DNA of 64,000 bases from an uncultured Planctomycetaceae bacterium (GTDB taxonomy: Bacteria; Planctomycetota; Planctomycetia; Pirellulales; UBA1268), in the NCBI GenBank assembly GCA_903885565.1, contig CAISJI010000148.1:1-64000 (forward strand), in the 5' to 3' direction. Shown in pieces: positions 1-8,091 of this stretch. Under the pieces are notes generated by a model, which was not told the DNA's origin, did not search any database, and saw only the letters and a program-made list of their open reading frames with translations. Numbering within the stretch: position 1 is the first letter of the stretch; each line of letters opens with the position of its first letter. A program made the translations under genes and the position numbers.

Positions 1-2300
1 AAGTCGACCAGCTCCGGTGAGAGCCAGATTTTGACCTGTTCGGCGCCACAGTGAACAGACACGCCGTTGGTGGATGTGGTTTTCGCGTCGACGGACATTG
101 GCCGGATCGCGGGGGGCGGCGGCCACTGCCCGGGCAGAACAACGGTTTTGGGGGGGGCGCCGGCCAGTTCGACCCACCAGAAAAATCGATCCCACGGGCG
201 CATCGTGACCGCGTCGATCGTGGGGGGAAAAAAGCTGCGCCGCCGCCGCTCCATCCACGAGAAGATGCGCAGGATTTCATCGGAAAAGTGTTCGTGGCCT
301 CGGCCCCGATATTCGACATAGGTGGTGTCGAAGCCCTTGGAGAAGTAGCGGTCGAGATCCATAGAGTTGTGGGAAAAGGTGGCGTCGTCGAGTTCCCCAC
401 CGACGATGTAGATGGGCAGCGCGCGAGCGTTGGGCCAGTAATGGTTCACATAGCGGCCGGCCGATGGCGCAATGGCAACCAGTCCGGCCCAGAGATCGGG
501 ATGAGCCAAGGCGATATCCCAGGCGGCATCGCCGCCCAGCGAATGGCCTGAGAGAAACACCCGATCGGTGTCGATGGAGAACGCCCGCTGCGCTTCCCGC
601 AGGGCTCCGAGCACGGCGGCGTGTTCTCGAGCGGTGTAGCCGTAGGAAGTCTGATGCTCGCGTCCCCACTCGGGAGCGATGACGATGTAGCCATAACGGG
701 TGGCCTGGCCGCGGCGCAGCCCGTCGGGGCCGGGGAGTCCAGCCCACCATTCAATCTGATTGAGGGGCGTTGACCAGGCGCCATGCAACGACACGATCAC
801 CGGATACCGGCGGAGGGGATCGTACTCCGGGGGCAATTGCACCAGGCAGGAAGTCGATTCCTCGCCGCTGATCCCGGGGATGGAGAGGCTGTGCAGGCCG
901 GGCGCAGTGGCCGGCGGCGGATCGGCGGGGGGGCGCATCTGCCGGGCGAGAGCGGCCAATGTGGCGGGGTCACAGGCCTCCTCCTCGTTCATCCGGCCCC
1001 GCAGGGCCGTTCGCTGGTTTGGATCGGTCGAGCGCAGATAGTCGCGCAGCAGCGACCGCACCCGAGCCGCCGACAATGCCAGTTTGAGATTCTCCTGCGC
1101 TCCGGCCGCTCCCGCCAGCCAGCCGCTGATGGCCAGCGCCACCGCCCTGTCGGCGGGGAGGTCGGGATCGGTGCCGATCCGGTCAAACGTGGAGAGACGG
1201 TCGAGGGTGGCAGAAGAGATTTCCCGCGACATTTCTGCGAGCAACTCCTCTGCCTCGCGTCGCGGTTGCTCGTCAGACAGAGCCTCGACCCGCGCCTGGA
1301 TCGCCCCCAATAAGCGCTTGGCCTGCCCTTCCCTGTCGCGGTAGGCATCGCGAGCCTCACGCACCATTTCCACCGTTTCACCGCCGGCATCATCGGCGGG
1401 AAAATGCTCCAGCAGGCCGCTGGCCAGCCGGTCCTGGCCAGCCCGTCCCCGCAACTGAATTTCTTCGAGCAGCTTGGCGGCGGAGAGTTCGCCCAGACTG
1501 CGGCGTTCGGCAGCGAGGTCGGTCAGGCTCGGAAAATCGGCGAGCACTTCATCCAATTCGGCCCGGGCATCCTCATACCGCTCGGCCTGCAGGTAGAGCC
1601 GCACGATGCGCAGCCGCTGGTCTGATTTCGAGCGGTCGATGTGCTGATCGATCACCCGCCGCAGTTCGGCCCGCGGGATGGAAGTAGTCGCCACCCGCAT
1701 GTCCAGTAGAAGTGGCTGTTCGGTCACCACGCCCTCAAGGCTCACCCAGCGTGGCGTGATCTGCGTGATCCCCTGCACGAGGTCAACCCGTCCGGTGGAA
1801 GTGGCCATGGAGAGAATACGGCGACCGAACTCATCAAACGGTGTCGCCTCCAGGAGCCCGCCAACGGCGGCGATGCGGCGGCCGTTTTCCGGCACCCGCT
1901 GAGGGATCTCGATGCGTTCGATGGCTCTGGAGCCGAGGCCCTCCTCCACCTTCACGACACGGCGGCGGGGCACGAAGGTGCGGGTGAGTTCGTCATCGCA
2001 CATGAGGACCGGAGTGCCTGCAGACCGGCTTGCGCCCCCTTCGGCCAACGGGTCTGCTGTGACCCCGGCCACCAGCGCGAATGAGCCCTCCAATACCCTG
2101 CCGTCGGTAAGCTCTATCCGGTCAGCACAGGCGTGCCCGGCGAGGAGGAGGGCAAACGCCACGCCGGAGACAGCCTCTCGCAGGCCCATCCAATGCCGCC
2201 GGGCCAACGGGTGGGTCCACCGGTCGGGGCCGGGCAAAACCGGGGATGTTTTTTTCCACCATCCGCCAGCAGCGAATGGTCGCATTGCGACTGCCGTCAT
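1..2300 (-). CDS. Large exported alpha/beta-hydrolase (esterase/peptidase-like), 3' end outside window
   Basis: The frame is open from the ATG at 2300 to the window edge, so at least 766 residues are present and the C-terminus is missing. GGAGG sits about 8 bases upstream of the ATG. A hydrophobic segment near residues 40-60 ends at HACA, consistent with a signal peptide after a long basic leader. The middle part is helical and TPR-like. The last third is an alpha/beta-hydrolase of the PHB-depolymerase or dienelactone-hydrolase kind: GHSLGG carries the nucleophile Ser (about 530-550), GGELDD the probable acid (about 390) and RGHEHF the His (about 290). The substrate is unknown. The N-terminus contains WWKKTS, which resembles the KKSS element seen elsewhere in the window. 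Confidence 0.8.
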   Translation of the reverse strand, partial: MTAVAMRPFAAGGWWKKTSPVLPGPDRWTHPLARRHWMGLREAVSGVAFALLLAGHACADRIELTDGRVLEGSFALVAGVTADPLAEGGASRSAGTPVLMCDDELTRTFVPRRRVVKVEEGLGSRAIERIEIPQRVPENGRRIAAVGGLLEATPFDEFGRRILSMATSTGRVDLVQGITQITPRWVSLEGVVTEQPLLLDMRVATTSIPRAELRRVIDQHIDRSKSDQRLRIVRLYLQAERYEDARAELDEVLADFPSLTDLAAERRSLGELSAAKLLEEIQLRGRAGQDRLASGLLEHFPADDAGGETVEMVREARDAYRDREGQAKRLLGAIQARVEALSDEQPRREAEELLAEMSREISSATLDRLSTFDRIGTDPDLPADRAVALAISGWLAGAAGAQENLKLALSAARVRSLLRDYLRSTDPNQRTALRGRMNEEEACDPATLAALARQMRPPADPPPATAPGLHSLSIPGISGEESTSCLVQLPPEYDPLRRYPVIVSLHGAWSTPLNQIEWWAGLPGPDGLRRGQATRYGYIVIAPEWGREHQTSYGYTAREHAAVLGALREAQRAFSIDTDRVFLSGHSLGGDAAWDIALAHPDLWAGLVAIAPSAGRYVNHYWPNARALPIYIVGGELDDATFSHNSMDLDRYFSKGFDTTYVEYRGRGHEHFSDEILRIFSWMERRRRSFFPPTIDAVTMRPWDRFFWWVELAGAPPKTVVLPGQWPPPPAIRPMSVDAKTTSTNGVSVHCGAEQVKIWLSPELVD

Positions 2301-2720
2301 GCCGAGCCCTCCGGCGCATTCACATCGGGGGGCTCCAGCAGCCTCGCCCCCGATGAAAAGGGTTGAGGTGCGGCCTCCATCCTGAACCTCGGGCCGCATC
2401 CATACGGCCCAGCGGCCGGAGTGCCCCAGCCCGCGGCAAGCTTACCGGAAAGAGGCAAAACAGGGCCACTGCATCCCCTTCGACTGCTGTTTTCCGCGCA
2501 GGTCCCGCCAGTGGCACGGTGGGTGTGCACACGAGTTTTTTTGTGCGTTTCCTTGACTCGCGTGAGTCATCCATCGGACAATCCGTCCAGCGGGCTCTCA
2601 CAGTGCATGGTCGCCTGCGGCGGCAGCGGTTGCCGCCGCGCGATATGTGGGCGTCAGTCCCCGTAGGGCAGCGGCGAAATCTGCCGGGAACGTGGCAGAT
2701 CGGCGGGAAGGAAAATTCAC
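2301..2720. other. Gene-free stretch between divergent genes
   Basis: No convincing gene is present. An open frame crosses it on the plus strand but is Arg/Gly-rich shadow sequence. The only structure I see is a short palindrome GACTCGCGTGAGTC at 2555-2568 inside a possible promoter for the downstream membrane protein. Confidence 0.5.
2553..2582 (+). promoter_or_regulatory. Possible sigma70-type promoter for the small membrane protein
   Basis: TTGACT (2553-2558) lies 18 bases from GACAAT (2577-2582), matching 5/6 and 4/6 of the consensus. The palindrome at 2555-2568 overlaps the -35, which could be an operator. The TTG start at 2721 would have a leader of about 130 bases. Weak, by-eye call. 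Confidence 0.3.
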
Positions 2721-3050
2721 TTGCGTATAAGAGGCTTCTTGCGTCGGATTCTGCTGTGGAGCGTTGTTTGGTCGGTCTTGGTGCCGGTAGTGCTGTCGAT
2801 TGTGGTGGGATTGGGCTGGCTGTTGGGGTCGCTGGGGGACCCTGCCGGAGCGTCCTTCAGTGGCCGCTTGGCTTTGGCGCTGGGCGTTTTGTGGTTGATG
2901 GCGGTGGTGGTCGCCGCGGTGGCCGGGGCCGTCATGACACTGATTGCGGGAGAACGCGGACGGCGGTCGCGGCGGTTTCGCCGCAGACCCTGTCGTGAGG
3001 GGCGCAGAAGAGGAAATCGCCGGCGCATCGATGGGCCGCCCCCCGCCTGA
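2721..3050 (+). CDS. Small two-helix membrane protein, hypothetical
   Basis: A 109-residue protein starting at a TTG preceded by GGGAAGGAAAA. Two hydrophobic helices are clear, at about residues 9-38 and 48-75. They are followed by a very basic Arg-rich tail of about 30 residues that should stay in the cytoplasm by the positive-inside rule. I recognise no family. The next gene also codes for a small membrane protein 128 bases downstream on the same strand, so the two may be cotranscribed. The start could be at an internal codon. Confidence 0.5.
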   Translation: MRIRGFLRRILLWSVVWSVLVPVVLSIVVGLGWLLGSLGDPAGASFSGRLALALGVLWLMAVVVAAVAGAVMTLIAGERGRRSRRFRRRPCREGRRRGNRRRIDGPPPA

Positions 3051-3140
3051 CCGGGTGCCGCTCTTCCTTCCTGCGGTGGCTTGCCGCTGCGCGTCCGCGG
3101 TCAGCGTGTGCCAGAGATGGCTTGGAAGGCGGAAGAAATG

Positions 3141-3164
3141 GGTCGACTTTTTCCCTGGGCAGCG
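3141..3164 (-). repeat. KKSS-type dispersed element, core only
   Basis: Read on the minus strand this stretch has the core CTGCCCAGGGAAAAAGTC, coding for CPGKKS in the same frame as the other copies in this window. Only the core is conserved here. It overlaps the upstream edge of the zinc-ribbon gene. Confidence 0.35.
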
Positions 3165-3178
3165 CCTGGAGGCTTGGC

Positions 3179-3565
3179 GTGACGATCAAAGTTCGCTGCA
3201 ACGGCTGCCGGTCCAAGCTCTATGTCTCGTCACGGCGCGAGGGGAAGTCGATCGTTTGCCCTCGCTGCAACGCCCGCGTAGAAGTGCCGGCTCCGGCGTC
3301 AGCCCCTCCGGAGACGCGCTTTGAGGGGCCGGCCGTGGAACTGCCGTTGGGCGATCTGCTGATCCCTCCGCTTGAAGTGATGGACACGGCTCCCTTTGCG
3401 GTGAACACCTCCAGCCCGCCCCCGCGACGCCCAATCGCCAGAAAGCAGAAGACTGTGGTCCTGCCGTTGTGGGTCCTCTGGGCCATGTGCCTGGCCCTGC
3501 TGTTGGTGGCGACAGGAGCCTTTTTCGTCGGCGCTTGGTGGGCTTCGCTGGGCCCAGCCACCTGA
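3179..3565 (+). CDS. Zinc-ribbon membrane-anchored protein, hypothetical
   Basis: The GTG at 3179 is preferred over an upstream ATG at 3122 because GGAGG lies 6 bases before it and the protein then begins directly with the domain. The 128-residue product has a zinc ribbon of two CxxC pairs within its first 30 residues (CNGC, CPRC), of the MJ0042/zinc-ribbon type. A Pro-rich linker follows, then one hydrophobic helix near the C-terminus (about residues 95-122). This is a common layout for planctomycete and myxobacterial proteins of unknown function. The zinc ribbon should face the cytoplasm. Confidence 0.65.
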   Translation: MTIKVRCNGCRSKLYVSSRREGKSIVCPRCNARVEVPAPASAPPETRFEGPAVELPLGDLLIPPLEVMDTAPFAVNTSSPPPRRPIARKQKTVVLPLWVLWAMCLALLLVATGAFFVGAWWASLGPAT

Positions 3566-3949
3566 GCGAGCCTCGCGGGGCTATTCCCCAGGCCGGAGAT
3601 CGCGTGCCACCTTCAGCAGCACAGAAATAGTCTGTTGGTCGGGGGTGGTGGTCTGCCGAGCCGGCGGCGATAAGATTTCCACCGTAATGCCGTGGTGCCG
3701 CGGATGCGGAGAGCTCGTTGAAAAAAAAGACGGGGTGCCTTGGGCCTCGGGGCATGTGATCCGGGCGAGCAGGACCGAAATCCAACCCTCCGGCAGGACA
3801 CGCGACCGAAGCCATCGTCAGCCCCCAACGAGCTTTGTTAAGAGCTCACCGACATGGTGCGACTCCAGCACGAACATGGCAGAAAACTTATCGCCGCCCG
3901 CTCCAGCAACCAGCGCGGGAGAACTCGTCTTAACCGATTTCCTTCGGAG
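3566..3949. other. Intergenic stretch between convergent genes
   Basis: No gene I can support. Several open frames cross it on both strands without a Shine-Dalgarno site or recognisable content. No clear intrinsic terminator was found for either neighbour. Confidence 0.4.
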
Positions 3950-5110
3950 TTAAAAGTCGTTGGACTCGCGGGCGAGTGGTTCGAGGGTCTTTGTGTTTCG
4001 CTCGACGGCGATAATCACCGTCTGCCGTTCGACACCGTTGGCAGTGCTGGCAACGATTGGCAACACCTGGCGTTTGTTGGGCATGGGCACGCGAACCCGA
4101 AACGTGCCGTCAGGCCTCACCTTGACCGGTTCGCCCTGCAGCGTGATGTAGGAGCCGGGTTGGGTCGCTCCATAGACGATCATTTCGGCATCCACTTCGA
4201 GTTGAACATGATTGCGAGACTCAACCTCCTCGTCGCCGCCACCACGCCGGCTCTCGGGGGGGCCAAGGGGGCGGCGCAGGCGTTCTTCAAAGAGTTCCTG
4301 CAGTTCCGTGCAGTTATTCTCCGGAGAGAACCCTCCGCTCATGGAGTAGATCTTCTCGCAGTCGGGAGCGATGTCGCCCCAGTGGGCGTCGAGCGAGTCG
4401 CGCTGGGAGCCGGCGGGCATGGAAACGGCATTGCTGCGCGAGAGCGCATGAAACCGCCCGCTGGCAGCCAGATAACCGATTTCGACCCGACATCGCAGGG
4501 CTTCGCGGATATCGATAAACCAGTTCTTGACGCCGCCGTGAACCTCGATCGTGCGCACCACCCGCTCCGAGGGAGAGGCCTGCAGATCGCTCTCCAGTTG
4601 CAGAATGCGCAGGGTTGGGCGGGCGGAATGCCACTCCTGCCCCAGTGCCGCCTGGGCCCGGCCAATGCTGGCGGCAGTGATTTCCCAGAAGGCATGGAGC
4701 CAGTGCGGGCCACGGACCATGACCACAATGCGATCGCGCATGGCGCTCGGGCGACGACCGTTCTCTGGGCGTGTCTCCAGATTCTTGGCCCGGGCGATGC
4801 GGTCTCGTGCGTCGCGAATCCGCTCTGAAACGGCCAGCCTCTGCCGATCTTCAGCCACGGTATCGGCCCGTGTCTGCGGGGGGGGAGTTTCCAACCCTGC
4901 CAGACTCAAACTCGACTTCAAGGAGGGGACTTTCTCAGCCGGAAGGGTTTGGCTGCTGGCGGCCGCGACCGGCCGTCGGGCCTTGGCTTTTTGCACCAAG
5001 GCTCGGATCAGTTGATCCTTCCGCATCGCATGCCACCCCGCCACACCATGCTGCTTCGCCAAGCGAGCCAAATCCCGCACAGGTTTTTCCTTCAGGCTCG
5101 CCGCTGTCAC
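3950..5110 (-). CDS. DUF4912 domain protein with N-terminal SAP/Rho-N-like helix pair
   Basis: A 386-residue protein starting at GTG 5110, with AAGG 8 bases upstream. The first 45 residues (VRDLARLAKQHGVAGWHAMRKD and so on) resemble the Rho N-terminal or SAP helix-extension-helix that binds nucleic acid. A basic low-complexity linker follows. Residues about 125-230 match DUF4912 (RDRIVVMVRGPHWLHAFWE). The C-terminal part is beta-rich (ITLQGEPVKVRPDGTFRVRV), as in the family. DUF4912 proteins are found in cyanobacteria, Firmicutes and planctomycetes and have no established function. It lies downstream of the TPR/alpha-CTD gene on the same strand but 360 bases away. Confidence 0.85.
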   Translation of the reverse strand: MTAASLKEKPVRDLARLAKQHGVAGWHAMRKDQLIRALVQKAKARRPVAAASSQTLPAEKVPSLKSSLSLAGLETPPPQTRADTVAEDRQRLAVSERIRDARDRIARAKNLETRPENGRRPSAMRDRIVVMVRGPHWLHAFWEITAASIGRAQAALGQEWHSARPTLRILQLESDLQASPSERVVRTIEVHGGVKNWFIDIREALRCRVEIGYLAASGRFHALSRSNAVSMPAGSQRDSLDAHWGDIAPDCEKIYSMSGGFSPENNCTELQELFEERLRRPLGPPESRRGGGDEEVESRNHVQLEVDAEMIVYGATQPGSYITLQGEPVKVRPDGTFRVRVPMPNKRQVLPIVASTANGVERQTVIIAVERNTKTLEPLARESNDF

Positions 5111-5208
5111 AGAAAAATCCTTGGTTTGAAGCTGGGGTTGAGGCTGAGGAGCCGTCCGTGGAAACCTCTGTCCACCCTACCGAGAACAGCCGATCAACGC
5201 AAACGCGA

Positions 5209-5233
5209 CACCCCTCTTCGGGGTTATTTTTTT
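5209..5233 (+). terminator. Terminator-like hairpin with T-tract
   Basis: ACCCC (5210-5214) pairs with GGGGT (5220-5224) around a TCTTC loop and is followed by TATTTTTTT on the plus strand. It has the form of a short intrinsic terminator reading rightward. No plus-strand gene lies just upstream, so it may stop antisense transcription. On the minus strand it falls in the leader of the DUF4912 gene and lacks a U-tract. Confidence 0.35.
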
Positions 5234-5339
5234 CGAAAAGGCTCGTGTTTCCGCCACTTTTCTGGCCGGGGTGTCTCAGGCGGGGCGTGCTGGACACGCT
5301 CTCCCCTGTACCGGAAAATGGCACCGGAAGATGGCGGCC

Positions 5340-5375
5340 GCCAGCCGGGACGACTTTTTCCCCGGACAGCCAGGG
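5340..5375 (-). repeat. KKSS-type dispersed element
   Basis: Minus-strand core CTGTCCGGGGAAAAAGTC encodes CPGKKSS in the frame shared with the copies near 23.9, 37.7 and 39.9 kb. The downstream half is only weakly similar (CCGGTG, then TTTTCCGGT about 10 bases later). Confidence 0.45.
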
Positions 5376-5470
5376 GGGGCCTGCGGAGACAGGCGAGCGA
5401 CTGCGGCCGGGCAGAAGCCACCCGGGCAAGAGGCTGACTGGGCGTGGGCACCAATGGCCATCCAGAGCGA

Positions 5471-6841
5471 TCAGTCGCCCCGGAGTTTGAGGCCACGCTC
5501 GGTGAGTTTTTCCCGCACTTCGTTGAGGCTGGAAACGCCGAAGTTCTTGCACTCCATGAGATCTTCAGCCGTCCGCCGCACCAGTTCGCCGATGGAATTG
5601 ATGCCGAGTTTGGTGGTGCATTTCCGGGCCCGCACCGAGAGGTTGAGTTCGGTGATCGGCTGGGAATAAATTTCCTGTTCGCCAGCCGAAGGCTCTTCGA
5701 TCTCGACCGTTACCTCTTCAGCCATCGCTGGGGCAGCCAACTGTCCCAAGGACAGGCCCTTGGTGGCCAGCATGTCCTTGATCTCTACCAGGCTCGTCTC
5801 ACCAAAGTTCTTGCTCTCCAGAATTTCGGCTTCCGAGGTGCGGGCAAGATCACCGAGCGTTTGGATCCCCATCTTCTGGAGGCAGTTACGGCTGCGGACA
5901 GACAGTTCAAAGTCGGTCACTGGCAGGGCCAGCACATGGTCGAGACGGTCGCGCTGCTTCTGCTCCTGATCGCCCATCTGCAGATCGCCTGACGCGGAGG
6001 AATCCTTGAGGAAGAGTCGGGCGCGGGGGTGGTCGGGGAAGGCCTGCAAAATGCGCTTGTAGCACTTCTGGGCATGGGCGAAATCATCGCGGTCTTCGTA
6101 GATCAGGCCGAGGTTCAACAGCGCTCCAAGCGACGCGGGATACCGCTTCAGGGACCGCTCGTAGCACTCCTTGGCCTCGTCGTCGTTGCCAACACGATCG
6201 TTGATCACGCCCATCGCGAACAGGGCTGCCGGGTGGCCAGTATCGATTCGCAGCGCCTCTTCGAAGGCTGCCACAGTCTCGGCCAAGGGCATGCCGCGGG
6301 CTGACAGCAGGGAGCCTTTGAGCGCCCAGTAATCGGCATTCTTGGCAGCACTCGCCCCCACGCGTTCGAGCGTTTTGTCGGCTTCGTCGCTGCGGCCGCC
6401 GCGGGCCAGAGTTTCCGCGATGCGGACGCCGCAGGACGCTGCGTCATATCCCGATTTTTCTGCGGCGGCGAACGCCTCCCGAGCACGCTCGAGGTGGCCG
6501 GCCGTGGACGCCCCGTCGGGGGTGGCATCAGGATCGACTTCCGCCAGTGCCAGATGTGCCATCCCCTGGTAGTACAGGGCCAGCGCCCCTCCGTCGGCCG
6601 ACTTGAGTGTCTGCAGAGCATCCCGATAGCGGCCGAGCACATACTGTCCTACGCCCAGCCGGACGGACGAGGCAGGGCTGCGGTCGCCGGCAGACTCGAG
6701 TTCCTTGACAGCACTGCGCAGCGTGCGGTGGGCGGCCGGATCGGCGCCCAACATCTCGACCAAAGCGTGGACCTCAGTGGGGCCGAATGCGCCGGTGCCG
6801 TTGACGAGATCGCGGATATCGAGTTCAGCCGTTGCAACCAT
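5471..6841 (-). CDS. TPR protein with two RNA polymerase alpha C-terminal domains
   Basis: The 456-residue protein has TPR-type helical repeats over about residues 55-280 (for example ALFAMGVINDRVGNDDEAKECY). Two copies of the RNA polymerase alpha C-terminal domain follow, at about 306-366 and 394-456. Domain 1 keeps the E. coli alpha DNA-contact motif as VRSRNC: Arg316 and Asn319 correspond to R265 and N268, and TSLVEIKDMLATKGLSLG is nearly the E. coli sequence. Domain 2 keeps Arg404 but has Lys at the Asn position. It is not rpoA, because the alpha N-terminal dimerisation domain is absent. A role in binding UP-element DNA or contacting activators is inference. It sits 55 bases downstream of tRNA-Thr on the same strand and may be cotranscribed with it. 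Confidence 0.9.
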   Translation of the reverse strand: MVATAELDIRDLVNGTGAFGPTEVHALVEMLGADPAAHRTLRSAVKELESAGDRSPASSVRLGVGQYVLGRYRDALQTLKSADGGALALYYQGMAHLALAEVDPDATPDGASTAGHLERAREAFAAAEKSGYDAASCGVRIAETLARGGRSDEADKTLERVGASAAKNADYWALKGSLLSARGMPLAETVAAFEEALRIDTGHPAALFAMGVINDRVGNDDEAKECYERSLKRYPASLGALLNLGLIYEDRDDFAHAQKCYKRILQAFPDHPRARLFLKDSSASGDLQMGDQEQKQRDRLDHVLALPVTDFELSVRSRNCLQKMGIQTLGDLARTSEAEILESKNFGETSLVEIKDMLATKGLSLGQLAAPAMAEEVTVEIEEPSAGEQEIYSQPITELNLSVRARKCTTKLGINSIGELVRRTAEDLMECKNFGVSSLNEVREKLTERGLKLRGD

Positions 6842-6896
6842 GGGAACCTCAGAAAAGGAATCGTGGAAGGCGCAATCCTGCCGAAGCAGGGAGGAC

Positions 6897-6970
6897 AGCC
6901 AGCGGTGGGAATCGAACCCACAACCCCCGCATTACGAATGCGGTGCTCTGCCAATTGAAGCTACGCTGGC
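6897..6970 (-). tRNA. tRNA-Thr (anticodon CGT)
   Basis: The 74-base minus-strand sequence folds into a complete cloverleaf. Acceptor GCCAGCG pairs with CGCTGGC, the anticodon stem is CCGCA/TGCGG with loop TTCGTAA, and the T-arm is GTGGG-TTCGATT-CCCAC. The anticodon CGT reads ACG (Thr). CCA is not encoded. A promoter-like sequence lies about 70 bases upstream. Confidence 0.97.
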
Positions 6971-7040
6971 GCTTGACCGCCGTGCACACAGGAAAAACCC
7001 TGTCTGCAAAAACAGCAGCCGGGAAGGCATGAAACACCGC

Positions 7041-7070
7041 AAAATAGCGCACGGGAGGGGCAACCGTCAA
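7041..7070 (-). promoter_or_regulatory. Probable promoter of tRNA-Thr
   Basis: On the minus strand TTGACG (7070-7065) is separated by 18 bases from TATTTT (7046-7041), matching 5/6 and 4/6 of the sigma70 consensus. Transcription would start near 7034, about 65 bases before the mature tRNA, and could continue into the TPR/alpha-CTD gene. Confidence 0.5.
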
Positions 7071-7164
7071 GTGACGGTGAGTCTATTGGGCCGGAAAACA
7101 GGGTTCGTGCCGGCCGGCCGCCCCTTCAATCCCGGTTTCGGAAGGCTCCCTTGAGCGAGCGCGC

Positions 7165-7263
7165 AAAAAAAGTGGGGCCTCCGACTTCGGCAGGAGCGTC
7201 CTGCCAAGGGGGTGTGGTCAGGGGCAAACCACCACACACCCTCAGAAAAGTCTGAGGCCCCAC
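7165..7263 (-). terminator. Branched structured element ending in a T-tract
   Basis: Arms 7172-7187 and 7248-7263 are complementary at 15 of 16 positions. The enclosed sequence forms two more hairpins. GGCAGGA/TCCTGCC (7189-7195 and 7199-7205) is perfect with a GCG loop, and GTGTGGT/ACCACAC pairs 7212-7218 with 7231-7237. On the minus strand the closing stem is followed at once by seven T residues (7171-7165). This is the shape of an intrinsic terminator with a three-way junction, or the 3' end of a structured RNA read leftward from the repeat region. Confidence 0.55.
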
Positions 7264-7563
7264 CTTGCAGATCGGTGGTGCGGGCCAGCCGTAGCGATCC
7301 CGCTGCAGAAAAGGAGGTTTGCAACTGCCGTGCCGTTTCTGGTGCGACGCACATTTAGTGGCCGTGTTGGTCTCGAAGGCACTCAAATACAGGAGGCATT
7401 CGACTGTCGCAGAGACTCTCGCTCCGCGGGGCTAGTCAGTGGCCGCGGCTTGCTCAAAGTGGGTGTTTCTGCGCCGGCTGCCGCATTTTGCGGCGCCCAA
7501 CCCAACTTCTGGCACGCACCCGGGATGGCTGGAGGGATGGCTGGCTCAACACACCGGTTGCAG

Positions 7564-7664
7564 GAGGCGGAGGGATCGGCGAACGCTTGAGGAACGCAGG
7601 GCCGCTGCGGCCCAAGTGACGAAACTTTTGCCGTCCCGCAGCCGGGGGCGCCACGGAAGTCGAA
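7564..7664. repeat. Direct repeat R1, copy 1
   Basis: This copy starts GAGGCGGAGGG(A/G)TCGGCGAA and carries GGGCCGCTGCGGCCC and AAGTGACGAAACTTTTGCCG, ending in GAAGTCGAA. It is about 90% identical to copy 2 over its first 75 bases. GGGCCGCTGCGGCCC is itself a near-perfect inverted repeat. Confidence 0.85.
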
Positions 7665-7821
7665 GTCACTCCAGGTCCGGGGCTGCCCATGCCCCATCGC
7701 CGGACGTTCGCTGCGGCCCTCCAGGGCCTTTCGCTCACTCGAAAGTCGGCTGCGCTTCGCCATCCATGGCTCCGCTGGCCGCCTACGCCGGCTCCTGGGG
7801 CACGGGCAGCCCCTTCCCGAA

Positions 7822-7863
7822 CATCGATCAGGAAGCATCGATCAGGAAGCATCGATCAGGAAG
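7822..7863. repeat. Tandem 14-mer, three exact copies
   Basis: CATCGATCAGGAAG is repeated three times without a mismatch at 7822-7835, 7836-7849 and 7850-7863. Each copy contains the palindrome ATCGAT. The array sits between R1 copies 1 and 2. Confidence 0.95.
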
Positions 7864-7870
7864 GATGACA

Positions 7871-7970
7871 GAGGCGGAGGGGTCGGCGAACGCTTGAGGA
7901 CCGCAGGGCCGCTGCGGCCCAAGTGACGAAACTTTTGCCGGCCCGCAGCCGATGCGCTGGGGAAGTCGAA
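7871..7970. repeat. Direct repeat R1, copy 2
   Basis: It repeats copy 1 in the same orientation with few substitutions up to AAACTTTTGCCG, then diverges before a shared GGAAGTCGAA end. It directly follows the tandem 14-mer. Confidence 0.85.
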
Positions 7971-8027
7971 TGCACTGTGCGATTGCACTGTAGGTCCGGG
8001 GCTGCCCATGCCCGACGCCTGCCGTTT

Positions 8028-8091
8028 GCTGCGGCGCAAGTGACGAAACCTGCGCCGTCCCGCAGCCGAGTCGCTACGGAAGTCGAATGCG
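8028..8091. repeat. Direct repeat R1, partial copy 3
   Basis: It has only the second half of the unit: GCTGCGGCGCAAGTGACGAA, then CCGTCCCGCAGCCG and CGGAAGTCGAATGC. It ends about 150 bases before the kdsA start. Confidence 0.8.

Larger units (their letters stand above)
5111..5470. other. Intergenic stretch with hairpin and KKSS element
   Basis: No gene supported. It holds the hairpin at 5210-5224 and a KKSS-type element at 5340-5375. A 61-codon frame on the minus strand (5276-5461) contains the element and could be a small peptide, but nothing else supports it. Confidence 0.45.
7672..8012. repeat. Pair of 22-base motifs in the R1 array
   Basis: AGGTCCGGGGCTGCCCATGC occurs at 7672-7691 and again at 7992-8011, each just after an R1 copy. 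The larger unit is therefore R1 plus spacer plus this motif, repeated about every 310 bases. Confidence 0.75.

Noticed and set aside
2363-2998. A 211-codon plus-strand open frame
   Set aside because: It overlaps the better-supported membrane protein in another frame and is composed of Arg/Gly-rich shadow sequence without a ribosome site.
5471-6841. rpoA
   Set aside because: It has alpha-CTDs only; the N-terminal assembly domain is replaced by TPR repeats, and no ribosomal-protein operon surrounds it.
7564-8091. Possible CRISPR array
   Set aside because: Only two to three copies exist, units are 60-105 bases with irregular spacing, and no cas gene is in the window.
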